A DNA stretch of 64,000 nt. It comes from Microbacterium sp. Leaf320 (GTDB taxonomy: Bacteria; Actinomycetota; Actinomycetes; Actinomycetales; Microbacteriaceae). The notes below the pieces were generated by a model. The model was given only the letters and a program-made list of their open reading frames with translations, was not told the DNA's origin and ran no database searches. A program made the translations under genes and the position numbers. This document shows positions 15,758 through 23,591 of the stretch, in pieces. The first letter of the stretch is position 1. Each line of letters begins with the position of its first letter. The DNA is taken from contig NZ_LMOD01000001.1 in NCBI RefSeq assembly GCF_001423485.1, positions 378,617 to 442,616 on the forward strand, read 5' to 3'.

Positions 15758-16633
15758 ATGGCCACCGCTCGTTCCCCTCGCTTCGCAGGTCCCGCCGACC
15801 TGCACATGCACTCCAACCAGTCCGACGGCACCGAGTCGCCGGCTGAGGTGGTGCGCCAGGCGCAGAGGTTCGGGGTGCGCACGATGGCACTGACCGATCA
15901 TGATCGGACGACCGGGTGGGATGAAGCGGCGGCGACCACTGCCGAACTCGGAATGACGTTCATCCCCGGCATGGAGCTGTCCGCGAAGCACGAGTGGCGC
16001 AGCGTCCACGTGCTCGGGTACCTCTTCGACCCGCTCGACGAATCACTCAGGGCCGAGACCGACCGGATCCGCGGTGACCGGATCGGGCGTGCCGAGCGGA
16101 TCGTCCGCAGCATCGGGCGTGACTACGACCTCAGCTGGGAAGACGTCCTCGCGCAGACCACCCTGGATGCGACCGTCGGCCGCCCGCACATCGCCGATGC
16201 CCTGGTCGCGCGCGGGATCGTCAGAGACCGCACGGAGGCCTTCGACGGCATCCTGCACCCGCGCGAGGGCTACTACGAGCCTCACTACGCTCCCGACCCG
16301 CTCACGGCGGTGCGTCTGATCACGGATGCCGGGGGAGTCGCGATCATCGCGCACCCCGTCACGGTCGGACGCGATCGGATGATGCCGGTGCCGTTCATCG
16401 AGAAGCTGATCGCCGCGGGCCTCGGTGGCTTCGAGATCGATCACCGTGAGAACACCGAATCCGGCAAGAGGACGTTGCGCGCGATCGTCGAGAAGCATGA
16501 TCTCATCGTGACCGGCTCGAGCGACTACCACGGCACGGGCAAACCCAACCTGCCGGGGGAGAACACGACATCGGACGAGATGGTGGCCCGGCTCATCGAA
16601 CGGGCGACGGGTACTGCGCCGCGCTACGCCTGA
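15758..16633 (+). CDS. PHP-domain phosphoesterase (YciV/RNase AM-like)
   Basis: 291 residues. PHP metal motifs are ADLHMHSNQSDG, ALTDHDRTTGW, PGMELSA, IAHP and GSSDYHG, spaced as in YciV/TrpH proteins. Characterised members remove 5' nucleotides from RNA (RNase AM) or dephosphorylate 3',5'-nucleoside bisphosphates; which applies here is unknown. Single-gene unit between a leaderless promoter and a strong terminator. Confidence 0.88.
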   Translation: MATARSPRFAGPADLHMHSNQSDGTESPAEVVRQAQRFGVRTMALTDHDRTTGWDEAAATTAELGMTFIPGMELSAKHEWRSVHVLGYLFDPLDESLRAETDRIRGDRIGRAERIVRSIGRDYDLSWEDVLAQTTLDATVGRPHIADALVARGIVRDRTEAFDGILHPREGYYEPHYAPDPLTAVRLITDAGGVAIIAHPVTVGRDRMMPVPFIEKLIAAGLGGFEIDHRENTESGKRTLRAIVEKHDLIVTGSSDYHGTGKPNLPGENTTSDEMVARLIERATGTAPRYA

Positions 16634-16671
16634 TCACGAAGGGCGCAGTGCCGCGGTCTCGGGGAGACGAC

Positions 16672-16711
16672 AGAGGGGGCGGACACCGCTGATGCGGCAT
16701 CCGCCCCCTCT
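16672..16711. terminator. Hairpin terminator between convergent genes
   Basis: Perfect 12-bp arms 16672-16683 and 16700-16711, with a second small hairpin (CCGC/GCGG) in the 16-base loop. It separates the PHP gene from the convergent DEAD-box helicase. It lacks a long U run but is very GC-rich. Confidence 0.75.
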
Positions 16712-16734
16712 GGGGTCGATCAGATCGCGATCTG

Positions 16735-18258
16735 TCAGGCTCCGACGACCGGGGCTGCACCCGCGCCGCCCGAGCCGCCGCGGCGACGGCGACGACGACG
16801 TGCCGGGGCGGGCTTGCCGTCGTGGTGCTCCTTGCCTGCGCCGTCGTGGGTGCCGGCGCCTTCGGCGCTGCGGTCACCCGACGGAGCGGACTGCGAGTCG
16901 CCGGACGCCGAGTCGGTGGTGCCCTCTGCGAACGTAGAACCCACCGGGTTCGAGCCTCCGCGGCGGCGGCGACGACGACGGGTGCCGCCCTCTTCCGTTC
17001 CTTCGGCGGCGGCGTCCGCTGCGCGCTCCGGCCGAGGCGCGCGCTCGGTCTTCACCGACTGCGTCTTCGGGGCCGAGACGAGGCGGCCCTTGGTGCCGGC
17101 CGGGATGTCGAGGTCCTCGAAGAGGTGCGGGCTCGACGAGTAGGTCTCTACGGGCTCGGGCTGGCCGAATTCGAGGGCGCGGTTGATGAGCGCCCACTTG
17201 TGCAGGTCCTCCCAGTCGACGAAGGTCACGGCGATGCCGGTCTTGCCCGCGCGGCCGGTACGACCGGCACGGTGCAGGTACGTCTTGTCCTCGTCAGGGA
17301 TGGTGTGGTTGATCACGTGCGTGACGTCGTCGACGTCGATGCCTCGTGCGGCGACATCGGTCGCGACGAGTACATCGCGCTTACCGGCCTTGAAGGCGGC
17401 CATCGAGCGCTCGCGCTGATCCTGGCCCATGTCGCCATGGACGCCGCCGACGTTGAAGCCGCGGTCGCCGAGCTCGTCGACGAGACGCTGCGCCGCACGC
17501 TTGGTGCGGGTGAAGATCACGGTCTTGCCGCGGCCCTCGGCCTGCAGGATGCGGGCGATGATCTCGTCCTTGTCGAGCGAGTGGGCGCGGTAGACGAGGT
17601 GCTTGATGTTGGCCTGCGTGAGGCCCTCGTCGGGGTCGTTGGCCCGGATGTGGATCGGGTTCGACATGAATCGGCGAGCGAGCGCGACGATCGGGCCGGG
17701 CATGGTCGCCGAGAAGAGCTGCGTGTGCCGCACGGCGGGGACGCGCTGGAAGATCTTCTCGATGTCGGCCAGGAAGCCGAGGTCGAGCATCTTGTCGGCC
17801 TCGTCGAGCACGACCTCGGTCGCGTTCGAGAGGTCGAGCAGGCGCTGGCCCGCGAGGTCGATGAGGCGACCGGGCGTGCCGACGACGATCTGCGCTCCGG
17901 CCTTGAGCTGGTCGATCTGACCCTCATAGGCCTTGCCGCCGTAGATCGCGACGACGCTGGTCGAGCGGTTGCTGGTGAGCAGGTCGATGTCCTCGTACAC
18001 CTGCACCGCGAGTTCGCGAGTGGGAACCACGATCAGCGCCTTGACGCCGTGCTCGGGGTTCAGACCCAGTCGCTGCACGACGGGGATGCCGAAGCCGAAG
18101 GTCTTTCCGGTTCCGGTCTTGGCCTGGCCGATGATGTCCTGGCCGGGAAGGCCGAGAGGGATGGTCTGCTCCTGGATCGGGAATGCGTCGACGATGCCCT
18201 TGGAGGCGAGTGCGTCGACGATGTCCTGATCGATTCCGAGATCAGCGAAGGTTGTCAA
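16735..18258 (-). CDS. DEAD-box RNA helicase (RhlE/CshA-like) with Arg-rich tail
   Basis: 507 residues. Q motif FPIQEQT, Walker A AKTGTGKT (46-53), PTREL, TPGR, DEAD (153-156), SAT (184-186), and late ARGID and HRAGRTGR. The C-terminal ~130 residues are low complexity with two arginine-rich blocks followed by GG (RGG-like), which would bind RNA. TTG is the only plausible start: an in-frame stop lies two codons upstream. No leaderless -10 is seen, so a leader in the 159-base gap is likely. From memory this matches mycobacterial RhlE (Rv3211), next to the same ferritin-like and DUF3107 genes. Confidence 0.93.
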   Translation of the reverse strand: MTTFADLGIDQDIVDALASKGIVDAFPIQEQTIPLGLPGQDIIGQAKTGTGKTFGFGIPVVQRLGLNPEHGVKALIVVPTRELAVQVYEDIDLLTSNRSTSVVAIYGGKAYEGQIDQLKAGAQIVVGTPGRLIDLAGQRLLDLSNATEVVLDEADKMLDLGFLADIEKIFQRVPAVRHTQLFSATMPGPIVALARRFMSNPIHIRANDPDEGLTQANIKHLVYRAHSLDKDEIIARILQAEGRGKTVIFTRTKRAAQRLVDELGDRGFNVGGVHGDMGQDQRERSMAAFKAGKRDVLVATDVAARGIDVDDVTHVINHTIPDEDKTYLHRAGRTGRAGKTGIAVTFVDWEDLHKWALINRALEFGQPEPVETYSSSPHLFEDLDIPAGTKGRLVSAPKTQSVKTERAPRPERAADAAAEGTEEGGTRRRRRRRGGSNPVGSTFAEGTTDSASGDSQSAPSGDRSAEGAGTHDGAGKEHHDGKPAPARRRRRRRGGSGGAGAAPVVGA

Positions 18259-18413
18259 TGTTCAGATGCCTGTCCGGCGACCTGCGAGGATCGCCATGTT
18301 TCACGGATCCACGCCGTCTCATGTGCCACAGGCGCGGGCCCCGCTCCGACGGCGGGGACAGCACAAGCCTACCCGAGGGGGTGGTCGCGCCCGGAAGTAC
18401 CGCGTCTCCCGAG

Positions 18414-18419
18414 TATTGT
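18414..18419 (+). promoter_or_regulatory. -10 box of the ferritin-like gene
   Basis: TATTGT, then seven bases, then GTG 18427. The spacing favours that GTG over those at 18418 and 18430. Confidence 0.5.
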
Positions 18420-18426
18420 GAACCCC

Positions 18427-19140
18427 GTGGTGAACTGGTTCTGGAAGCGTAGGACGCCCCGGCGCACGATGACGTTGCGCAGTCGCGGGGAGCAGAGCGC
18501 ATCGACGCGCGTCGACTTCGCCGAACTCGCCCCTGAGCTCACCCGGTTTCTCGGACAGGCGGCGTATCTGCAGCTCGGCTACTTCGAGACGCTGACACGA
18601 CTGATCAGAGCGACTCCGGAGCTGTCCGAGAAGGAGTCGCTGTCCCGTGCCGCCGGCGCGGCACTGACGAAGCACAGGGCGATCGTCGATCTGATCGCCG
18701 AGCGCGGGGACGACCCCACGCAGCTGATGCTCCCGTTCCGAGAGAACCTCGATGCCTTCCGCCGTAAGACGATCGGCGCACGCCCGCGCGAGACCCTCCT
18801 GGCCGTCTACATCACGGCGGGCATGCTCGACGACTTCTACTTCGCGCTCGCATCGAGCTATGGGGAGACGGGCGAACGGGTGGCGGAGATCCTCAGCGAG
18901 GACGATGCTCGTCACGAGATCGTCGCCATCATCCAGGAGACGATCGACGGTGACGGCGAGTGGCGCTCGCTGCTCTCGATGTGGGCTCGTCGCCTGGTCG
19001 GCGACACGATCCTCGTCTGTCGTTCGGCTCTGCGTCAGCCCGAGCTCGCCGCCATGAGCGAGGACCGCGTCGAGCTGGTCTACACCGAGCTCATGGGCGC
19101 CCATGCCCGCCGCATGGATGCGATGGGCCTGGCCTCCTAG
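18427..19140 (+). CDS. Ferritin-like fold protein (MiaE-like)
   Basis: 237 residues from GTG 18427. Four long helices with carboxylate/His candidates are seen: GYFETLTRL, a TKHRAI helix, MLDDFYFALASSYGE and SEDDARHEIVAII. This resembles the tRNA-(ms2io6A)-hydroxylase/ferritin-like family encoded beside RhlE in actinobacteria. Whether it binds two irons or acts on tRNA is not shown. The N-terminus VNWFWKRRTPRR is basic. It ends four bases inside the convergent membrane-protein gene. Confidence 0.8.
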   Translation: MVNWFWKRRTPRRTMTLRSRGEQSASTRVDFAELAPELTRFLGQAAYLQLGYFETLTRLIRATPELSEKESLSRAAGAALTKHRAIVDLIAERGDDPTQLMLPFRENLDAFRRKTIGARPRETLLAVYITAGMLDDFYFALASSYGETGERVAEILSEDDARHEIVAIIQETIDGDGEWRSLLSMWARRLVGDTILVCRSALRQPELAAMSEDRVELVYTELMGAHARRMDAMGLAS

Positions 19141-19646
19141 ACCGCGACCGCCTGCGCGCGCATCCGCTCGAGGCGCCGCGTCAGCCGCCAGGCGATCACA
19201 GCCGGGATCGCTCCGATCACGCCGAACGAGATGTCGATCAGCTGCCATCCGAGTGGAATGCCGCGGATGCTGCCGGCGATGAGGGCGAGCGGGACGATCC
19301 CGATACAGGCGATCACCCCGAACTGGATCACCCAGATGTTGCGCACCGGATCGACCAGCGGGCCGATGAACACGACGGCGATCACCAGGTGCGCGAAGGC
19401 GAGCCAGTCCGTGCCGTAGGCGATGAACGGGTACCGTGCGTCCACATCGGTCAGAGCATCCGCGACACGGTCGACCCAGCCGACGGCATCAGGGAACCAG
19501 GCTGCGGCGGGAGTGTCGTGCAGGAGAGTCGACGCGAAGCCGAGCTCGAGGCGCAGCGGAAAGGCCGTGACGCCGCTCACGACGAGGCCGATCATGAGCA
19601 CGACGATGCTCACGCGGATCCACCGCAGAGTACGACGCTCGTCCAC
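19137..19646 (-). CDS. Four-helix membrane protein of unknown function
   Basis: 169 residues with four predicted membrane helices (about 9-30, 80-100, 108-128, 135-155). A polar segment (GFASTLLHDTPAAAWFPDA) between helices 1 and 2 would face outside. No recognised motif. It starts six bases after the stop of the 95-residue gene and is the last member of the DUF3107 operon; its stop overlaps the ferritin-like gene stop by four bases on the opposite strand. Confidence 0.7.
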   Translation of the reverse strand: MDERRTLRWIRVSIVVLMIGLVVSGVTAFPLRLELGFASTLLHDTPAAAWFPDAVGWVDRVADALTDVDARYPFIAYGTDWLAFAHLVIAVVFIGPLVDPVRNIWVIQFGVIACIGIVPLALIAGSIRGIPLGWQLIDISFGVIGAIPAVIAWRLTRRLERMRAQAVAV

Positions 19647-19652
19647 GAGCGG

Positions 19653-19940
19653 TCAGATGCCGAGTGCGGCCTTGGCCGTGGCGTCGGACCTGCGGCGGAG
19701 AGCCACGATCGCGACGGTCAGCGCAGCAGCCACCGCGACCGAGCCCAGAACGCTGGCGAGCCAGAGCCAGACGCTGTCCTCGCCGACACCCAGCCACTGC
19801 AGCCCGGTGTAGACGACAGCGGCCAGAGCCGTGGCGATCGCGGGCGTCAGTGCGACTCCGCGCAGTTCTCGGCCACCGATCATGAAGTGGGCGGCGATGC
19901 CGAGCGCGCACGCCCCGATGAGTGCGAGAAGGATGTACAT
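19653..19940 (-). CDS. Small three-helix membrane protein
   Basis: 95 residues from ATG 19940 (MYILLALIGACALG). Three hydrophobic helices with a short HFMIGGRELRG loop between the first two, and a basic end (ALRRRSDATAKAALGI). Starts 7 bases after the DUF3107 stop. A longer reading upstream would run through DUF3107 in another frame and is not believable. Function unknown. Confidence 0.68.
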   Translation of the reverse strand: MYILLALIGACALGIAAHFMIGGRELRGVALTPAIATALAAVVYTGLQWLGVGEDSVWLWLASVLGSVAVAAALTVAIVALRRRSDATAKAALGI

Positions 19941-19947
19941 CGCGGTG

Positions 19948-20172
19948 TCAGGCGAAGAAGCCGACGCGACGGGACTCCTCGGTGCCCAGCTCGATGTACG
20001 CGAGGTTCGCGGTCGGAACCAGGTACGAGTTCCCCTTGACATCGGAGAAGTTCAGGTGCGAGGTGTTCTGCTCGAGGGCCGAGGCGACCTGCGTGCGGAC
20101 CTCGTCCGCGCTCGATGCGGTCTCGAAGCTGAGCTCGCGGCCGGTGTTGATGATGCCGATGCGGATTTCCAC
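19948..20172 (-). CDS. DUF3107 protein
   Basis: 74 residues. Begins MEIRIGIINTGRELSFE (GTG 20172) and contains HLNFSDVKGNSYLVPTANLAYIELG, typical of the short, well-conserved actinobacterial DUF3107 family (Rv3208A-like). Function unknown. CAGGAG about eight bases upstream fixes the GTG; an earlier start at 20241 would add 23 residues foreign to the family. First gene of a three-gene operon with two membrane proteins, and divergent from adnA. Confidence 0.88.
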   Translation of the reverse strand: MEIRIGIINTGRELSFETASSADEVRTQVASALEQNTSHLNFSDVKGNSYLVPTANLAYIELGTEESRRVGFFA

Positions 20173-20344
20173 GCGTACTCCTGTTTTCCAGTCGACGATG
20201 CTGTGGTCGAGTCGACCGCGGAGGTCGACGACTGCGCCCAACTCTACCGGGCGGCGACGCCCTCGGATCGGCCGAGTGGCCGGTTTCGCCGTGAGCGCAC
20301 AGCACGTGCGGCACCGCCCGGCCGATGATGTCCGTGCGCCCCAG

Positions 20345-20350
20345 TAGCGT
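20345..20350 (+). promoter_or_regulatory. -10 box of adnAB (leaderless)
   Basis: TAGCGT followed by seven bases and the ATG at 20358. A GGAGG just before the ATG is too close to act as a normal ribosome site, so the leaderless reading is preferred. Confidence 0.55.
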
Positions 20351-20357
20351 GGAGGAC

Positions 20358-23300
20358 ATGACAGAGGATGCCGCGCAGAACGCCGTGATCGGCGCTGACG
20401 TCACAGCATCCGGAGTCATCATCGGCGCACCGGGAACGGGTAAGACCCGCACCCTCACCGAGCGCGTCGTGCATCTGCTCGACTCCCGCGGGGTCCGTCC
20501 CGAAGAGCTCCTCGTGCTCACGCCCAGCAGGCAGGCCGCGACGGCTCTGCGTGACCGGATCGGCGTGCGGATCGGGCAGGCGACTCCCGGCCCGCTCGCT
20601 CGCTCCCTCGGGTCGTTCGCCTTCCAGGTCGTTCGTGGAGCGATGGTCCGTGCCGGAGCCGAACCTCCGGCGCTGCTGACCGGGGCCGATCAGGATCGCA
20701 TCATCGCCGAGCTTCTCGCGGGCGACGCCGAAGACGAGCGCATCGCCTGGCCCGACGCACTCAGCCCGTCGGTCCGTGCCTCGAAGGGGTTCCGGTCCGA
20801 GCTCCGGGCCTTCCTCGCGGAGTGCGTCGAGCTCGGCGCGAAGCCGTCGGAGCTCCGTGCGGCCGGCGACCCGGCGTGGGCCGCCGTGGCCGACTTCTTC
20901 GTCGAGTATCGGGCGGTTCTCGATCTGGCGCGATCCGCGCATCGGGACGCCGCCGACCTGCTCGCCGAGGCCAGTGCGATCCTGCGCACGGCGGATGCAG
21001 CGGCCCTCGGCCCGCTCGGCCTCCTCAGAGCCGTTCTGATCGACGACGCTCAGGAACTCACCCGGGGCGGCATCGCGGTGGTCGAGGCCCTCCGAGCGCG
21101 CGGGATCGCCGTTCTCGCGTTCGGCGATCCCGACATCTCGTCCGGGGCATTCCGCGGGGCGAGCCCTGAGCTGTTCGCCCGCCTCGCGACCGAGCTCGGC
21201 GAGGTGCATGTGCTCGACGGTCCTCATCGGCAGGCCGCAGCACTCACCGCACTGACGCGGACGGTCACGCAGGCGATCGGCGTATCCGGTCGTGTCGATC
21301 ATCGACGTGCCCCGCTCCCTGCCAATGCTGAGGAGCGGGGAGCGACAGCCGCCGTCAGCACCTTCGTGGCGCCGTCGCCGCATGAGGAGCTCGATCGCAT
21401 CGCGGGCGTGATGCGCGAGTGGCACCTGACGCACGATGTCCCGTGGGATCGCATGGCGGTCATCGCGCACGATACGCGCCAGGTGACCCAGCTCGAGACG
21501 GAGCTGGCGGCCCGTGAGATCCCGACGCGTGCCGCCGGAGTGCAGCGCCCGCTCGGCAGCGAGTCGATCGTCCGCGACATCGTCGGCATCGTGAGGCTGG
21601 CCCTCACCGCACCTGACGAGCGCTCCTCACAGGATTGGGAGGAGTCGCTGCGCACTCCGTTCGGCGGGCTGGATGCCATCGGGCTGCGGCGTCTTCGGGC
21701 ACGCCTGCGCCACATCGAGCTCGAGCACGGCGGTTCCACGCCCGCCCGAGAGCTGCTGCGTCAGGCGCTGACCTCGCCCGCGCATCTCGACCTGATCGAC
21801 GCGCAGGAGTCCCGCAGGGCCTCGCGCTTCGCGCAGACGGTCGCCGAGGTGGCCGATGGGGCCGCAGCGGGCGAGACGATCCACGACCTCCTCTGGCGGG
21901 TCTGGGATCAGTCCCGTGCGGTCGACGGCCGCAAGCTGCAGGTCGCCTGGCGGGAGATGTCGCTGCAGGCGAGCGGGTCGGAGACGGCGAGGGCGCTCGA
22001 CGCCCTCGTATCGCTGTTCGGTGCCGCGAAGCGGTTCGTCGAGCGGACCCCGAACGAGAAGCCGGAGGTGTTCGTCCGGGACATCCTCGACAGCGAGGTG
22101 CCGGAGGACTCCCTCTCAAGTCCCGACCGACCGGGACGGGTGACGCTGCTCACGCCCGCGACGGCTCTCGGCACGGAGTTCGATGCGGTGGTGGTCGCGG
22201 GGGTTCAGGACGGCGTCTGGCCCAATGTGCGGCTCCGCGGAGGAATGCTGCAGACCTGGCGGCTCGCCGACGCGCTGCTCTCGTCCCGCACCGGAACAGC
22301 CGAGAAGACGCCCGATGTGCTCGATCGACGCCGAGGTGCGCTGCACGACGAGCTGCGCCTCTTCGTGCGAGCGATCTCGCGGGCACGTCGACGACTCCTG
22401 ATCACCGCCGTCGACGACGACGATATGACCCCGAGCCCGTTCTTCGCATTCCTGCCCGTGCCCGATCCGCCCGAGATGCATGCATCGGCCGAGCATCCCC
22501 TCACTCTGCGCGGCCTCGTCGCCCGCCACCGTCGCGTGCTGACATCGTCGACCTCCGCGCCCGCGCGAGAGCATGCGGCCTCCCAGCTGGCAGTGCTCGC
22601 GAACGAGCGCGTGCCTGGCGCGAATCCTGCCGAATGGTACGGCGTGACACCGCCGTCGACCGATGCGCCCCTGCATGATCTGACGGTCGAGGCAGCGCGG
22701 GTGTCGCCCTCGCGGATGGAGTCCTTCGAGGAGTGTGAGCTGAACTGGGCCGTATCCGCGCTAGGGGGCGACAGCGTGATGCCGCCCTCTGCAGGGATCG
22801 GAACGATCATCCACGAGGCGATGGAGCAGGTGCCCGACGGCGAGCTGGAGCGCCTGCGCGACGTCCTCGCCGAACATTGGCCCGAGCTCGATTTCGAGAC
22901 GGCGTGGATCGGGCGGAAGGAGCGCCGTCGGGCGGATCTCTACATCGATCGGCTGCACAGCTACCTCTCGGACGTCGCGGCCGAGGGCGGCCGGGTGATC
23001 GCCGGTGAGGTCGAGTTCCGCTTCGCTGTCGACGTCCCCGAGGAGGCCGCTGGGGTGCCCACCGCGCGAGCGGTGAGCACCGCGGGGGTATCCCACCCCC
23101 ACGAAGCGATCGTGCATGGCTTCATCGACAGAGTCGAGGCGTACGCGCCCGGCGGAGGCGAGCATGCGAAGGCCCGAGGGCAGAAGTGGACCCGCATGGC
23201 AGACGCACAGAACGGAGAGCGCGTCGTGGTGGTCGATCTGAAGACGGGCAAGTACGAGCCCGAGAGCGAGCAGAAGGTCGCAGACCACGCCCAACTCGCG

Positions 23301-23591
23301 GCCTACCAGGTGGCCGTGCAGGAAGGACTCATCGACGGCGCGGACCCGGCGGCGCTCGCCGGAGCGCGCCTCGTCCTGGTGGCGAAGACCCTCGCAGGCA
23401 GCGACTTCCGCGTCGCGCACCAGCACACTCTCGCCGGAGATGAACGGGTGCATTTCCTCGGCCGGATCGCGGAGGCCGCTCGCGGCATGTCGGCGTCGAG
23501 CTTCACCGCGCACGTCGAATCGCACTGCGCGGACACGCAGTGGCGTGTCCAGCCGTGCCGTATCCATACCGTCGCAGCGGTGAGCGCATGA
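20358..23591 (+). CDS. adnA: AdnA-type ATP-dependent helicase-nuclease subunit
   Basis: 1077 residues. N-terminal UvrD/Rep-type motor with Walker A GAPGTGKTRTLTERV and motif II LIDDAQEL (a degenerate form of DEYQD), then motor domain 2 and a C-terminal RecB-type nuclease (GEVEFRFAV, VVVDLKTGKYEP). AdnAB is the actinobacterial counterpart of RecBCD/AddAB: it unwinds and resects double-strand breaks. AdnA has the weaker motor in characterised mycobacterial enzymes. Cysteines for the nuclease Fe-S cluster appear as C793, C1057 and C1067; the fourth expected position seems to be T1060. The stop overlaps the adnB ATG by four bases. The order adnA-adnB matches Rv3202c-Rv3201c as I recall it. Confidence 0.88.
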   Translation: MTEDAAQNAVIGADVTASGVIIGAPGTGKTRTLTERVVHLLDSRGVRPEELLVLTPSRQAATALRDRIGVRIGQATPGPLARSLGSFAFQVVRGAMVRAGAEPPALLTGADQDRIIAELLAGDAEDERIAWPDALSPSVRASKGFRSELRAFLAECVELGAKPSELRAAGDPAWAAVADFFVEYRAVLDLARSAHRDAADLLAEASAILRTADAAALGPLGLLRAVLIDDAQELTRGGIAVVEALRARGIAVLAFGDPDISSGAFRGASPELFARLATELGEVHVLDGPHRQAAALTALTRTVTQAIGVSGRVDHRRAPLPANAEERGATAAVSTFVAPSPHEELDRIAGVMREWHLTHDVPWDRMAVIAHDTRQVTQLETELAAREIPTRAAGVQRPLGSESIVRDIVGIVRLALTAPDERSSQDWEESLRTPFGGLDAIGLRRLRARLRHIELEHGGSTPARELLRQALTSPAHLDLIDAQESRRASRFAQTVAEVADGAAAGETIHDLLWRVWDQSRAVDGRKLQVAWREMSLQASGSETARALDALVSLFGAAKRFVERTPNEKPEVFVRDILDSEVPEDSLSSPDRPGRVTLLTPATALGTEFDAVVVAGVQDGVWPNVRLRGGMLQTWRLADALLSSRTGTAEKTPDVLDRRRGALHDELRLFVRAISRARRRLLITAVDDDDMTPSPFFAFLPVPDPPEMHASAEHPLTLRGLVARHRRVLTSSTSAPAREHAASQLAVLANERVPGANPAEWYGVTPPSTDAPLHDLTVEAARVSPSRMESFEECELNWAVSALGGDSVMPPSAGIGTIIHEAMEQVPDGELERLRDVLAEHWPELDFETAWIGRKERRRADLYIDRLHSYLSDVAAEGGRVIAGEVEFRFAVDVPEEAAGVPTARAVSTAGVSHPHEAIVHGFIDRVEAYAPGGGEHAKARGQKWTRMADAQNGERVVVVDLKTGKYEPESEQKVADHAQLAAYQVAVQEGLIDGADPAALAGARLVLVAKTLAGSDFRVAHQHTLAGDERVHFLGRIAEAARGMSASSFTAHVESHCADTQWRVQPCRIHTVAAVSA

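Noticed and set aside
16822-18417. Long open frame antisense to the DEAD-box helicase, continuous with the ferritin-like gene
   Set aside because: It is a mirror of helicase codons in GC-rich DNA; no ribosome site or family, and a promoter lies at its far end right before GTG 18427.
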